Positions 1 to 6,489 of a stretch of DNA of 9,644 bases are shown piece by piece (position 1 is the first letter of the stretch; the number at the start of each line of letters is the position of its first letter). The position numbers and the translations under genes are program-made. Under the pieces are notes generated by a model. It did no database searches. It was given only the letters and a program-made list of their open reading frames with translations, and was not told the origin of the DNA. This stretch comes from JAQVQN01 sp964428885. GTDB lineage: Bacteria; Verrucomicrobiota; Kiritimatiellia; RFP12; UBA1067. Where the stretch lies: contig CAYRZP010000082.1 of assembly GCA_964428885.1 (NCBI GenBank), positions 1-9,644 on the forward strand, in the 5' to 3' direction.

Positions 1-9
1 GCTTCCGGA

Positions 10-32
10 TGCCTGGTTTTCAGGCAACTTTT
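10..32 (+). terminator. Possible weak rho-independent terminator of an upstream gene
   Basis: A 6-bp perfect stem, TGCCTG at 10-15 and CAGGCA at 21-26, encloses a 5-base loop and is followed at once by ACTTTT. This is the layout of an intrinsic terminator, but the stem is short and the T-run has only four bases. It would end a gene lying left of the window and separate it from the deacetylase gene starting at 62. Confidence 0.35.
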
Positions 33-61
33 CCGCGTTTCGACGAAGAGCCAAAAGTAAA

Positions 62-1018
62 ATGATGTGTTTGGGAGTGCCGGTTGCCCTGACGGTGTTC
101 ATGTTCTCAGGTTTCGGAATATGTCAAACCTCTGCCGGGCAGAATATGCTAACGGCTTCTCCGGCTGCACAAGAAGTGGTTCCACACCCTCTGCGCATCA
201 TTGCGTTTGGCGCACATCCGGACGACTGCGAGTTAAAAGCGGCAGGGGTGGCCGCCCTGTGGGCCGCCAAAGGGGATAAGGTAAAATTCGTATCAGCAAC
301 CAATGGAGATATTGGCCACTGGAAAATGGCGGGCGGCCCGCTTGCCAACAGGCGGCGGGCCGAGGTTCAACAGGCAGCCAAGATTTTGGGCATTGAAACT
401 GAGGTGCTCGACCTCCACGACGGTGAACTCATGCCGACTCTTGAAAACAGGCGGACAATCATCCGTTTGATCCGTGAATGGAATGCGGATATTGTTCTGG
501 TTCACCGCCCGAATGATTATCATCCCGATCATCGTTATACCAGCATTCTTGTCCAGGATGCCGCTTTCATGGTCGTGTGCCCGTTTTTCTGCCCGGATGT
601 CCCGCATTTAAAAAAGAACCCGATCTTCATGTATTTTTCGGATCATTTTAAGAAGCCCACCCTTTTTCAGCCCGACGTGGTTATCCCGATTGACGGGGTG
701 ATTGAAAAGAAACTGGATGCACTGCTGGCCCTGGAGTCGCAAATGATCGAAGGTTGCGTTTCCGGGCACGAAGGGCTGATCCCGAAAAACGAGCAGGAGC
801 GGGTTGAGCGTGTTGCTGCTGTCCGCAAAGGGCTCCAGAAGCGTTCCGCATCAATCGCCGACAAGTACCGTAACGTTATGATCGAGTGCTGTGGTGAAGA
901 CGTTGGCAAAAAGGCACAGTACGCAGAAGCCTTTGAACTTTGCGAATATGGGCATCAACCGCCCCTTCCTGAGCTGAAACGGATCATCGGACTTTCCCCG
1001 GTGCCCCCTGAAAAATAG
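62..1018 (+). CDS. Exported PIG-L/LmbE-family zinc-dependent deacetylase
   Basis: 318 residues. PIG-L (LmbE/MshB-type) enzymes are zinc hydrolases that remove acetyl groups from N-acetylglucosaminyl substrates. Visible here are the signature AHPDDCE (residues 51-57; His52 and Asp55 are the expected zinc ligand and base) after the beta strand LRIIAFG, and HPDH (154-157), which supplies the other zinc ligand. The Rossmann-like core runs from about residue 44 to 240. Residues 1-27 form a hydrophobic export signal (VPVALTVFMFSGFGI) with a likely signal peptidase I site near TSAG-Q. A Cys follows the hydrophobic run but without a proper lipobox. The protein therefore probably acts in the periplasm or outside, perhaps on amino-sugar glycans; the substrate cannot be read from sequence. 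Two ATGs (62 and 65) are possible starts and the Shine-Dalgarno sequence is weak (GAAGAG, 11 bases away). Codon third positions look less GC-rich than in the trkH or his genes. It is convergent with rsmE and apparently transcribed alone. Confidence 0.85.
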   Translation: MMCLGVPVALTVFMFSGFGICQTSAGQNMLTASPAAQEVVPHPLRIIAFGAHPDDCELKAAGVAALWAAKGDKVKFVSATNGDIGHWKMAGGPLANRRRAEVQQAAKILGIETEVLDLHDGELMPTLENRRTIIRLIREWNADIVLVHRPNDYHPDHRYTSILVQDAAFMVVCPFFCPDVPHLKKNPIFMYFSDHFKKPTLFQPDVVIPIDGVIEKKLDALLALESQMIEGCVSGHEGLIPKNEQERVERVAAVRKGLQKRSASIADKYRNVMIECCGEDVGKKAQYAEAFELCEYGHQPPLPELKRIIGLSPVPPEK

Positions 1019-1157
1019 AGGCGTGTTTCGCGCGGGCGCTGATTGGCACGGATGACCCGAAGTATTATCCCCGCGCGCTCCAGAGCGGCGTCAACGAGAT
1101 CTGCGACGCGCTGCGCCTTCACGAACCCGAGGTGACGCGCATCCGTGGCGCAGCTTC
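1018..1157 (+). pseudogene. Unidentified coding-like fragment (possible 3' gene remnant)
   Basis: Between the deacetylase stop and the end of rsmE, the frame beginning at 1018 (different from the deacetylase frame) reads without a stop as protein-like sequence including ALIGTDDPKYYPRALQSG and NEICDALRLHEPEVTRI. First codon positions are rich in G and third positions in G/C, as in the real genes around it. It has no start codon of its own, and the frame then runs into the antisense of rsmE. I read it as the leftover C-terminal part of a gene whose 5' part was lost or replaced. I do not recognise the family. It could also be chance openness of GC-rich DNA; the opposite strand is open here too. 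Confidence 0.3.
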
Positions 1158-1877
1158 TCAGGAAAAAAGGCTTTCCAGCACGGCGATCAGCGCGACGCAT
1201 GCGGTGTCAGTGCGCAAAACCCGTTCTCCCAAAGAAAAATCGTGGAACCCGTGTGCCTGCAACAGGTTCAGTTCGTAACCGCTCCATCCGCCTTCAGGCC
1301 CCACCGCCAGCAAAGGGCGGCCGGAACCATAACAGAGGCAAGCCGCTGTGCGCGGGCCCGGATGCGCGACCAGCCGGCAGGCGCCCGGGAACAAGGCGTC
1401 CAGTTCGTCCTCGACGAACGGCTTGAAACGGCGTCGCTCCAACACTTCCGGCATCTTGGTCAAACCCGCCTGCATCAGACCTTCCAGCAAAAGCGGGCGG
1501 TAGAAAAGCGGGTCAAGCCAATGACTGTCGAAATAGCATTTTTCCACGCGGCGGCCATTGACCAGCACGATCCTTCCGACCCCGAGAGCGGCAAGCTGCG
1601 GCCACAGGCGTTTGAGGGTTTTTGGACGCGGCACGGCCAGAACCAGATCAATCCAAGGATCAGGCGTGGCGTTTTGATGGTCGGGCGCAAGCGTCACGTT
1701 CTGCTCGGACACAGCCACGACGCGCGAGGTGCCTGCCATGCCGTCCACGGTCCCGGTTTTGATCTCACACCCGGGCCCGGCACGCAGCACTCCGGCCACA
1801 TGCGCGGCCCGTGCGCCGGACAGCGTGACCGTTCCGTCATCCCGCATTTCTTCGGTGTAGAAGAGAATCCGGTTCAT
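1158..1877 (-). CDS. rsmE: 16S rRNA (uracil1498-N3)-methyltransferase RsmE
   Basis: 239 residues, the usual RsmE length. RsmE uses S-adenosylmethionine to methylate N3 of U1498 in 16S rRNA within the 30S subunit. An N-terminal PUA-like RNA-binding part (about 1-70) contains HVAGVLRAGPG, followed by a SPOUT-class methyltransferase domain. Diagnostic segments are AVPRPKTLKRLWPQLAALGV (81-100), LLAVGPEGGWSGYEL (189-203) and the C-terminal knot LGERVLRTDTACVA (216-229), which form the cofactor pocket. The middle segment LLEGLMQAGLTKMPEV replaces the more familiar EAxxQSGR form, a variant I believe occurs in the family. ATG at 1877 is preceded by GGTGAGAG, a modest ribosome site. It lies 15 bases after the M16 peptidase stop and is the last gene of the minus-strand cluster. 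I saw no clear terminator after it. Confidence 0.93.
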   Translation of the reverse strand: MNRILFYTEEMRDDGTVTLSGARAAHVAGVLRAGPGCEIKTGTVDGMAGTSRVVAVSEQNVTLAPDHQNATPDPWIDLVLAVPRPKTLKRLWPQLAALGVGRIVLVNGRRVEKCYFDSHWLDPLFYRPLLLEGLMQAGLTKMPEVLERRRFKPFVEDELDALFPGACRLVAHPGPRTAACLCYGSGRPLLAVGPEGGWSGYELNLLQAHGFHDFSLGERVLRTDTACVALIAVLESLFS

Positions 1878-1892
1878 CTCTCACCGTCCCGG

Positions 1893-3176
1893 TCACAGTT
1901 TCTCGAAAAGCGCAAGCCAATCGTCTTCGCCCTGCGGCTGTTCTTTCGGCACCACTAGAGCCAGCGTCATGCGCGCAGGCTCGAAAACATCTTCCGCGAC
2001 ACGCCGCACGTCGTCCGGCGTCACGGCACTGATCCCGACGATCGTCTCCTCGGGATTCACTACCCGCCCGTAATTCAGCATCGACTCGCCGATGAACATC
2101 ATCTGGTTGCCGCTGCCCTCCAGGCCAAGGCGGAATGTGCCCAGCAAATAATCCTTGGCGCGCTTCAGTTCGCGTGAACCGACTTTGGCCTCAATCACGC
2201 GCCGTAACTCTTTGACGGTCAGGCGCAACGCGGACTCGGCGCGCAGCGCGTCAAACCCGCCGCTGACCGTGAATGCTCCGGTCTCTTCGAAAAGCTGGTA
2301 GCTCGACTGGATCGAATAACAAAGCCCGCTGCGTTCCCGCACGCTTTGGAAAAGGCGCGAGCTCATGTTCTCGCCGAGCAGGCTGTTAAGCACGCGCAAG
2401 GCGTAACGCCGGTCATCATGCCGCCCGAACACCCTGAAACCGACCGCCGCATGAACCTGGTTGATCTCTTTGCGGATCATGACCATGCGTTTCTGCCCTA
2501 CCGATGCGTCCACATGCTTGAAAAGCAGCGGCCGGCCTTTGCGGACATGCCCCACCGCCTTCTCCACGCAGGCGACACATGCCGCATGGTCAAGCCGGCC
2601 GGCAAAGGCAAAGACCGCAGACGCCGGAGTGTAGGCAGCCGCCTTGTAACGCGACAGGAACGCATGATCCATTTTGGCCAGGGTTTTGGCCTCGCCGGAG
2701 AGCGGCAGGCCCAAGGCGTGCCCGCTGAACATGCCCTCCTGCATCTTCTCCTGCACCACGTGCTGCGGCAGATCCTGATACATCTTAATCTCTTCGATGA
2801 TCACATCCCGCTCGCGCTCGACATCCGCCGGTTTCAGGGCGGCGTTCAGGTACATGTCGACCAGCACATCGAACGCATGCGGCATGAATTCATACGGCAA
2901 ACGGGCATAGTAGCAGGTGCTCTCCTCCTGCGTGAACGCATTGAGATAACCGCCGCGCCCTTCGACCGCCCTCGATATCTCGAGGGCGGAACGCTTGCCC
3001 GTGCCCTTGAAAAGCATGTGCTCCAAAAAATGGCTGACGCCTGACTGGCTGGCGCGCTCATGCCGGCCGCCCACCCCCACCCAGACACCCACGGCCACGC
3101 TTTCCGCGGATGCTTCCGAGGATGAAACCACTTTGGCACCGTTAGACAGCGATGTGACTTGAACATTTTGCAACAT
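1893..3176 (-). CDS. M16-family zinc metallopeptidase (processing-peptidase-like)
   Basis: 427 residues, the usual size for the single-repeat-pair M16B enzymes related to mitochondrial processing peptidase. The inverted zinc motif HFLEH is at residues 49-53 (His49, Glu52 catalytic, His53), and the third zinc ligand is a Glu in ERERDVIIEEIKMYQD, most likely Glu129. The second half carries the conserved GENMSSRLFQSVRERSGLCY block (268-287) that completes the clamshell active site. Both halves needed for an active enzyme are therefore present. There is no signal peptide, so it should be cytoplasmic; bacterial members degrade or trim peptides, but the substrate here is unknown. ATG at 3176 has AAGGAAG nine bases upstream (3186-3192). 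It starts 28 bases after hisA and runs into rsmE with 15 bases between, so it is probably co-transcribed with both. The start LQNVQVTSLSNGAKVV matches the family's first strand. Confidence 0.92.
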   Translation of the reverse strand: MLQNVQVTSLSNGAKVVSSSEASAESVAVGVWVGVGGRHERASQSGVSHFLEHMLFKGTGKRSALEISRAVEGRGGYLNAFTQEESTCYYARLPYEFMPHAFDVLVDMYLNAALKPADVERERDVIIEEIKMYQDLPQHVVQEKMQEGMFSGHALGLPLSGEAKTLAKMDHAFLSRYKAAAYTPASAVFAFAGRLDHAACVACVEKAVGHVRKGRPLLFKHVDASVGQKRMVMIRKEINQVHAAVGFRVFGRHDDRRYALRVLNSLLGENMSSRLFQSVRERSGLCYSIQSSYQLFEETGAFTVSGGFDALRAESALRLTVKELRRVIEAKVGSRELKRAKDYLLGTFRLGLEGSGNQMMFIGESMLNYGRVVNPEETIVGISAVTPDDVRRVAEDVFEPARMTLALVVPKEQPQGEDDWLALFEKL

Positions 3177-3204
3177 ATCGGAAAACTTCCTTAAGACAGC
3201 GGCG

Positions 3205-3927
3205 TCAGCGCGCCGCGGCGAGCATTTCAGCCAAAGTGGTCCTGCGGTCGTACAACGCCTTGCCGACTATAGCGCCGTAAAGGTTGGCGCAGCCGAGCGC
3301 CTTCAGCGCCGTGACATGCTCAGGCGCGCTGACGCCGCCGGAGGCGATGACCCGGCAAGAGACCGCGGCGCACATTTCACACATGGCCGCCAGATTGGGG
3401 CCGCCCAACATGCCGTCGGTGGCCGTGTCAGTGTAAATGATCGTTCTGACACCCGACCTCTCCACCTCGCGCGCCAGGTCAACCGCGCGTTTCCCGGTGG
3501 TCTCAACCCACCCCCTGACTTGCGCGAAACCGTCACGCGCGTCAATGCCGACGGCGATCCTGTCGCCGAACCGTCCGGTCATCGCGGAAATGAAACTCAG
3601 GTCCTCCAGCGCGCGCGTGCCGATGACCACGCGCGCCGCGCCAGCCTCTAAAAGCCTTGCGACATGCGCTTCCGTGCGCAATCCGCCCCCGACTTCGACA
3701 GGTATGCCCACACTCCCGGCGATTTTGGCGACAAGATCAACGTGCTGCGGCTCGCCCTTAAAAGCGCCGTCAAGATCAACCACGTGCAGTTGCCCGGCTC
3801 CCTGGTCGGCCCATATCCGCGCCTGCGCGGCAGGATCGTCAGAGTAAACCGTCATGTCAGAGACCTTGCCCTGCCGCAGCCGCACACATTTCCCGCCTTT
3901 CAAATCAATCGCCGGCAATATGACCAC
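3205..3927 (-). CDS. hisA: HisA, phosphoribosylformimino-AICAR ribotide isomerase
   Basis: 240 residues from the GTG at 3927. HisA carries out the Amadori isomerisation of ProFAR to PRFAR, the fourth step of histidine biosynthesis. It is a TIM barrel with two phosphate sites: the start MVILPAIDLKGGKCVRLRQG with catalytic Asp8, GGGLRT (80-85), AVGIDARDG with the second catalytic Asp129, YTDTATDGMLGGPN (165-178) and IASGGVS (194-200). I prefer GTG 3927 because HisA proteins normally begin one or two residues before the IPAIDL strand and a GGGGG tract lies eight bases upstream. A second in-frame GTG at 3954 would add MARVLGVVF, but it sits inside the degenerate heptamer repeat shared with the hisB stop. 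hisB lies directly upstream. HisH and HisF, usual neighbours, are absent. No sign of PriA-type dual function is apparent by eye. Confidence 0.95.
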   Translation of the reverse strand: MVILPAIDLKGGKCVRLRQGKVSDMTVYSDDPAAQARIWADQGAGQLHVVDLDGAFKGEPQHVDLVAKIAGSVGIPVEVGGGLRTEAHVARLLEAGAARVVIGTRALEDLSFISAMTGRFGDRIAVGIDARDGFAQVRGWVETTGKRAVDLAREVERSGVRTIIYTDTATDGMLGGPNLAAMCEMCAAVSCRVIASGGVSAPEHVTALKALGCANLYGAIVGKALYDRRTTLAEMLAAAR

Positions 3928-3946
3928 AAAAACAACCCCCAAAACT

Positions 3947-3995
3947 CTTGCCACTCACCATTTACAATTTACCGCTTACATCTTCCATCTCTCAG
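3947..3995 (-). repeat. Degenerate 7-base tandem array at the hisB-hisA junction
   Basis: Read on the minus strand, seven consecutive heptamers fit a loose NNGTAAR pattern: CTGAGAG, ATGGAAG, ATGTAAG, CGGTAAA, TTGTAAA, TGGTGAG, TGGCAAG. The array fills the whole gap between the genes. Its first unit contains the hisB TGA stop (3992-3994) and it covers the upstream candidate hisA GTG (3954). It is AT-richer than its surroundings. The period is plain in the sequence; origin and function are unknown. Confidence 0.55.
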
Positions 3996-4579
3996 ATCAC
4001 GCCTTTGCTGGAAGGCACGCCCTGCTCACGCGGATCAATGCCGACCGCCATGCGCAAGGCGCGGGCGAACCCTTTGAAAACCGCCTCGCAGACATGGTGC
4101 GCCTCGTCGCCGTAAACCTGCCGGACATGCAGATTCATCCTGGCCTCGCCGGTCAGGGCACGGAAAAACTCTTCCAGCAGCTTGACCTCGAAATCCCGCA
4201 CCTGCATATGCTTCATGGAACTAGAAAAAACCAGAAACGGCCTCCCGCCAAGATCGAGCGAAACCTCGCAAAGCGCCTCGTCCATCGGCAAAAGGAAGAA
4301 CCCGTACCGGCAAATGCTTTTCCGGTCACCCAGCGCCTTGTTGATACATGAGCCCAGCACAAGCCCGACATCTTCGACGGTATGGTGATAGTCAACCTCG
4401 ACATCGCCTTTTGCCGCGACAGTCAGGTCAATCAAAGCGTGCTTCGCGAACAGTTCAAGCATGTGGTCAAGAAAGCCGATGCCCGTGGCGACCTTGCACA
4501 CGCCTGTGCCGTCCAAATCCAGCTTAATCTTGATGTCCGTCTCGCGCGTGACCCGCGCAAACTCTGCAGAGCGTGCCAT
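3992..4579 (-). CDS. hisB: HisB, imidazoleglycerol-phosphate dehydratase
   Basis: 195 residues, the length of the stand-alone dehydratase with no fused phosphatase domain. It converts imidazoleglycerol phosphate to imidazoleacetol phosphate, using two manganese ions per site. The repeated metal-binding halves are visible: GIGFLDHMLELFAKH (33-47), DYHHTVEDVGL (63-73), DEALCEVSLDLGGRP (100-114), GDEAHHVCEAVFKGFARAL (157-175) and the C-terminal PSSKGVI tail that closes the site. The family's GDNAHH is GDEAHH here, a mild change. The start is fixed by an AGGAGG six bases before the second ATG of an ATGATG pair; an upstream in-frame ATG at 4606 has no such signal and would put the ribosome site inside the gene. 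The histidinol-phosphatase step must be encoded elsewhere. The gene follows tatC after 91 bases and is followed by hisA. Confidence 0.96.
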   Translation of the reverse strand: MARSAEFARVTRETDIKIKLDLDGTGVCKVATGIGFLDHMLELFAKHALIDLTVAAKGDVEVDYHHTVEDVGLVLGSCINKALGDRKSICRYGFFLLPMDEALCEVSLDLGGRPFLVFSSSMKHMQVRDFEVKLLEEFFRALTGEARMNLHVRQVYGDEAHHVCEAVFKGFARALRMAVGIDPREQGVPSSKGVI

Positions 4580-4585
4580 CATCCA

Positions 4586-4591
4586 CCTCCT
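4586..4591 (-). promoter_or_regulatory. Ribosome binding site that decides the hisB start
   Basis: The minus strand carries a perfect AGGAGG with six bases to the ATG at 4579. This rules against the longer reading from the ATG at 4606, which would place the Shine-Dalgarno sequence inside the coding region. Confidence 0.8.
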
Positions 4592-4670
4592 GTCAGTCCG
4601 TCGCATTCACATGAACGCTAAAGCACCTAATCAACGGCTAGCGGGAATGCTCGCCCCCTCTAAACGCCCG

Positions 4671-5462
4671 TCATGCCGCGTTATCCCTGTTTTCCTTTTT
4701 GGCCAGCTCGCGCAGCCTGATGATCCAGATGCAGACCTCGTAAAGCAGGCACATCGGCACCGCCATCACTATCTGCGACACAGGATCAGGCGGTGTCAAC
4801 ACCATCGCCAGCACGAAAATCACCACTATCGCGATACGGCGCCGCGTCCTTAAAACTTCCGACGGTATGATCCCCATCCATCCCAACGCCAACAAAAGCA
4901 GCGGCACCTGGAAGGCCAGCCCGAAGGCGATGATTGTCTTGATGACAATGTCGACATGCTCCTCCATCCGCACGATCTCTACTTTGACGCCGATCCACTC
5001 GTTGACCTGCTGCATCACCCTGATCGCGATATCCAGCGTCGCCGCATAGGCCATGAAAACTCCGCCCGCGAACAGCACGGTCGAGGCCGATAGGCAGAAC
5101 AAGATGATCGAGCGTTCGCTTCTTTTAAGCCCCGGGAAGACGAAGCGCATGATGAAGAAAATCAGAAAGGGCAGGCTCAGGGCGGTTCCGCCCCACATCA
5201 TGATTTTAAGCAATATTCCGACGCCGGACGACCAGCCCAGCCCCTGCACCATACCTTGTGAGCTGCCTGCGGGAGCGAGCAGCCAATGCATGATCCGCGG
5301 CGCTAAGGGGAGTATCAGAATCTCGCACACGATCCATGCGATCGCGCAGTTCACCATGCACGAGCGCAAATCGACAAGATGCTCCAAAAACGGGCGGGGC
5401 GGATCATCGTACTCGCTTTGCCGATCCTGCCCCTTGTTTATGTTGAATCGCCCGAATCTCAT
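4671..5462 (-). CDS. tatC: TatC, twin-arginine translocase core subunit
   Basis: 263 residues with six hydrophobic segments, as expected for TatC, which binds the twin-arginine signal peptide and exports folded proteins across the inner membrane. Recognisable parts are the cytosolic N-terminus FLEHLVDLRSC (25-35), FVFPGLKRSERS (107-118, with the Glu116 that pairs with E. coli Glu103 in signal binding), FGLAFQVPLLL (180-190) and LTPPDPVSQIVMAVPMCLLY (222-241). Two positions known from E. coli differ conservatively: Glu15 is Asp31 and Glu170, a TatA/TatB contact, is Gln185. The N-terminus has about 20 extra charged residues. The ATG overlaps the tatB stop as ATGA, so translation is probably coupled; AGAGGA lies six bases upstream of the start. 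The next gene is hisB. Confidence 0.95.
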   Translation of the reverse strand: MRFGRFNINKGQDRQSEYDDPPRPFLEHLVDLRSCMVNCAIAWIVCEILILPLAPRIMHWLLAPAGSSQGMVQGLGWSSGVGILLKIMMWGGTALSLPFLIFFIMRFVFPGLKRSERSIILFCLSASTVLFAGGVFMAYAATLDIAIRVMQQVNEWIGVKVEIVRMEEHVDIVIKTIIAFGLAFQVPLLLLALGWMGIIPSEVLRTRRRIAIVVIFVLAMVLTPPDPVSQIVMAVPMCLLYEVCIWIIRLRELAKKENRDNAA

Positions 5463-5851
5463 GCTCCGTCCTCTGACGCTTTGGGGGTGACTTCGGCGTC
5501 GCCCGCCTCGACAGCGGCCCCGTCATCAGCACGCCCGCCGTCGTCCGGGCTGTTTTCCGAACCGGCGAGATGTTCTTCGTAGCCGGGATAATCAGGCGTC
5601 CCCGCGTATGGGTCGGCATAATCATCAGGCACCGACTCGGCCGGGGCGCGCGGTTCCTGATCGACGCTCATGAGCTGTTCTTTAAACTCGTCGGCCGCGC
5701 GACGGAACATCTCCATCGTGCGGCCGATCTTGCGGGCGATCTCGGGCAAACGCTTCGGTCCGACCACTATCAGCACGACCACAAACAAAACGATCCATTC
5801 GCCCGTTCCAACGGAACCGGTCAGGAAAGCCACGCTAGGAGAGTACGCCAT
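5459..5851 (-). CDS. tatB: TatB-like (TatA/B family) twin-arginine translocase subunit
   Basis: 130 residues. The layout is one short transmembrane helix (about 18-31, GEWIVLFVVVLIVV), a Gly-Pro hinge and an amphipathic basic helix (GPKRLPEIARKIGRTMEMFR, 31-50, continuing to about 60), then an acidic, Pro/Ala-rich, presumably disordered tail of about 65 residues. A Glu just before the membrane helix (Glu18) and the GPKRLPEIARKIG sequence favour TatB over TatA, but in bacteria with few paralogues one protein may do both jobs. It joins TatC in signal-peptide recognition and pore assembly. The start at 5851 gives a 17-residue lead before the helix, longer than usual, and the only upstream purine tract is GGGG-rich, so a later start is possible. 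It lies 26 bases after pal and overlaps tatC by four bases. Confidence 0.9.
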   Translation of the reverse strand: MAYSPSVAFLTGSVGTGEWIVLFVVVLIVVGPKRLPEIARKIGRTMEMFRRAADEFKEQLMSVDQEPRAPAESVPDDYADPYAGTPDYPGYEEHLAGSENSPDDGGRADDGAAVEAGDAEVTPKASEDGA

Positions 5852-5877
5852 GCCCGGAAGCCCCCGACCCCGTCCCC

Positions 5878-6465
5878 TTATTTCTGGAACAGGGCAAACT
5901 CGCCGCGGCGGTTAAGCCGCCAAGCATCTTCGCCCGAGCCTGCCACAGCCGGCTTCTCTTCGCCGTAGCTGCGGGTCTGGATGCGTTCGGCCGCGACTCC
6001 AAGATTAACCAGATGAGAACGCACGGCCAACGCGCGGTTCTCACCCAGCGAGAGGTTGTACTCATTGCTGCCGCGTTCGTCGCAATGCCCCTCGACCACC
6101 AGCACATGGCTCATGTTCTGCGCGAGATGCTTCGCCACCTGCTCAACTTTCGACACCTCGGAGGGCGGCAAAGCGTAACTGTCGAACGCGAAATAAACCG
6201 GCGCAAGGTTGACCCCTTGCACAGCCTGCAATGTGTCCTCGAACCGCGCCCCGCTCACTAGCCCGCCCGTCTCGTCGGTGACATTAGCGACATCGACGTT
6301 GTCCAGCAGTGTCGGATCTGTCAGGGAACCGGCGCCGAGCTCGGCCGAACGGTCTTTCTGCCAAGGCCAACGCCAGCCGCCCGCCTTGGTGCGGCACCCT
6401 GTATCCATGAACAAAAGCGCGCCCATCAGCGCAGCATTGACGATGACCACGTAACGAATTTGCAT
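5878..6465 (-). CDS. pal: Pal, peptidoglycan-associated OmpA-domain lipoprotein
   Basis: 195 residues from the ATG at 6465, chosen because AGGAG lies seven bases upstream; a longer reading from 6480 would contain that site. An N-terminal hydrophobic signal (residues 2-20) leads to Cys24, the likely lipidated residue, then a linker and an OmpA-like domain: VYFAFDSYALPPSE (90-103), VEGHCDERGSNEYNLSLGEN (124-143), YGEEKPAV (167-174) and WRLNRRGEF (182-190). Asp129 and Arg144 are the expected binders of the diaminopimelate in peptidoglycan. Pal ties the outer membrane to the wall and works with TolB, which precedes it with 24 bases between. The lipobox is odd: MDTGC has Asp at -3, where Leu or Val is normal, so lipidation is likely from family and context but not proven. 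Confidence 0.94.
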   Translation of the reverse strand: MQIRYVVIVNAALMGALLFMDTGCRTKAGGWRWPWQKDRSAELGAGSLTDPTLLDNVDVANVTDETGGLVSGARFEDTLQAVQGVNLAPVYFAFDSYALPPSEVSKVEQVAKHLAQNMSHVLVVEGHCDERGSNEYNLSLGENRALAVRSHLVNLGVAAERIQTRSYGEEKPAVAGSGEDAWRLNRRGEFALFQK

Positions 6466-6472
6466 ATGCGAA

Positions 6473-6477
6473 CTCCT
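6473..6477 (-). promoter_or_regulatory. Ribosome binding site that decides the pal start
   Basis: AGGAG on the minus strand, seven bases before the ATG at 6465. It supports the 195-residue Pal and argues against the in-frame ATG at 6480, which lies upstream of it. Confidence 0.7.
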
Positions 6478-6489
6478 CATGAAACGTTT

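Noticed and set aside
1242..1958. 238-codon plus-strand frame antisense to rsmE
   Set aside because: RsmE motifs (GPEGGW, GERVLRTDTA) are plainly encoded on the minus strand, and the antisense frame shows no domain.
2346..3044. 232-codon plus-strand frame antisense to the M16 peptidase
   Set aside because: It mirrors a well-supported zinc peptidase gene. The HFLEH motif and the family length hold on the minus strand.
3928..3954. Longer hisA starting at GTG 3954
   Set aside because: It would add MARVLGVVF ahead of the usual HisA N-terminus, and its start lies inside the degenerate heptamer repeat with poor ribosome-site spacing. It is kept only as an alternative.
4641..4654. Small hairpin GCGGG/CTCGC in the tatC-hisB gap
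   Set aside because: Only five pairs including one G-T, and no T-run, so it is too weak to call a terminator or attenuator.
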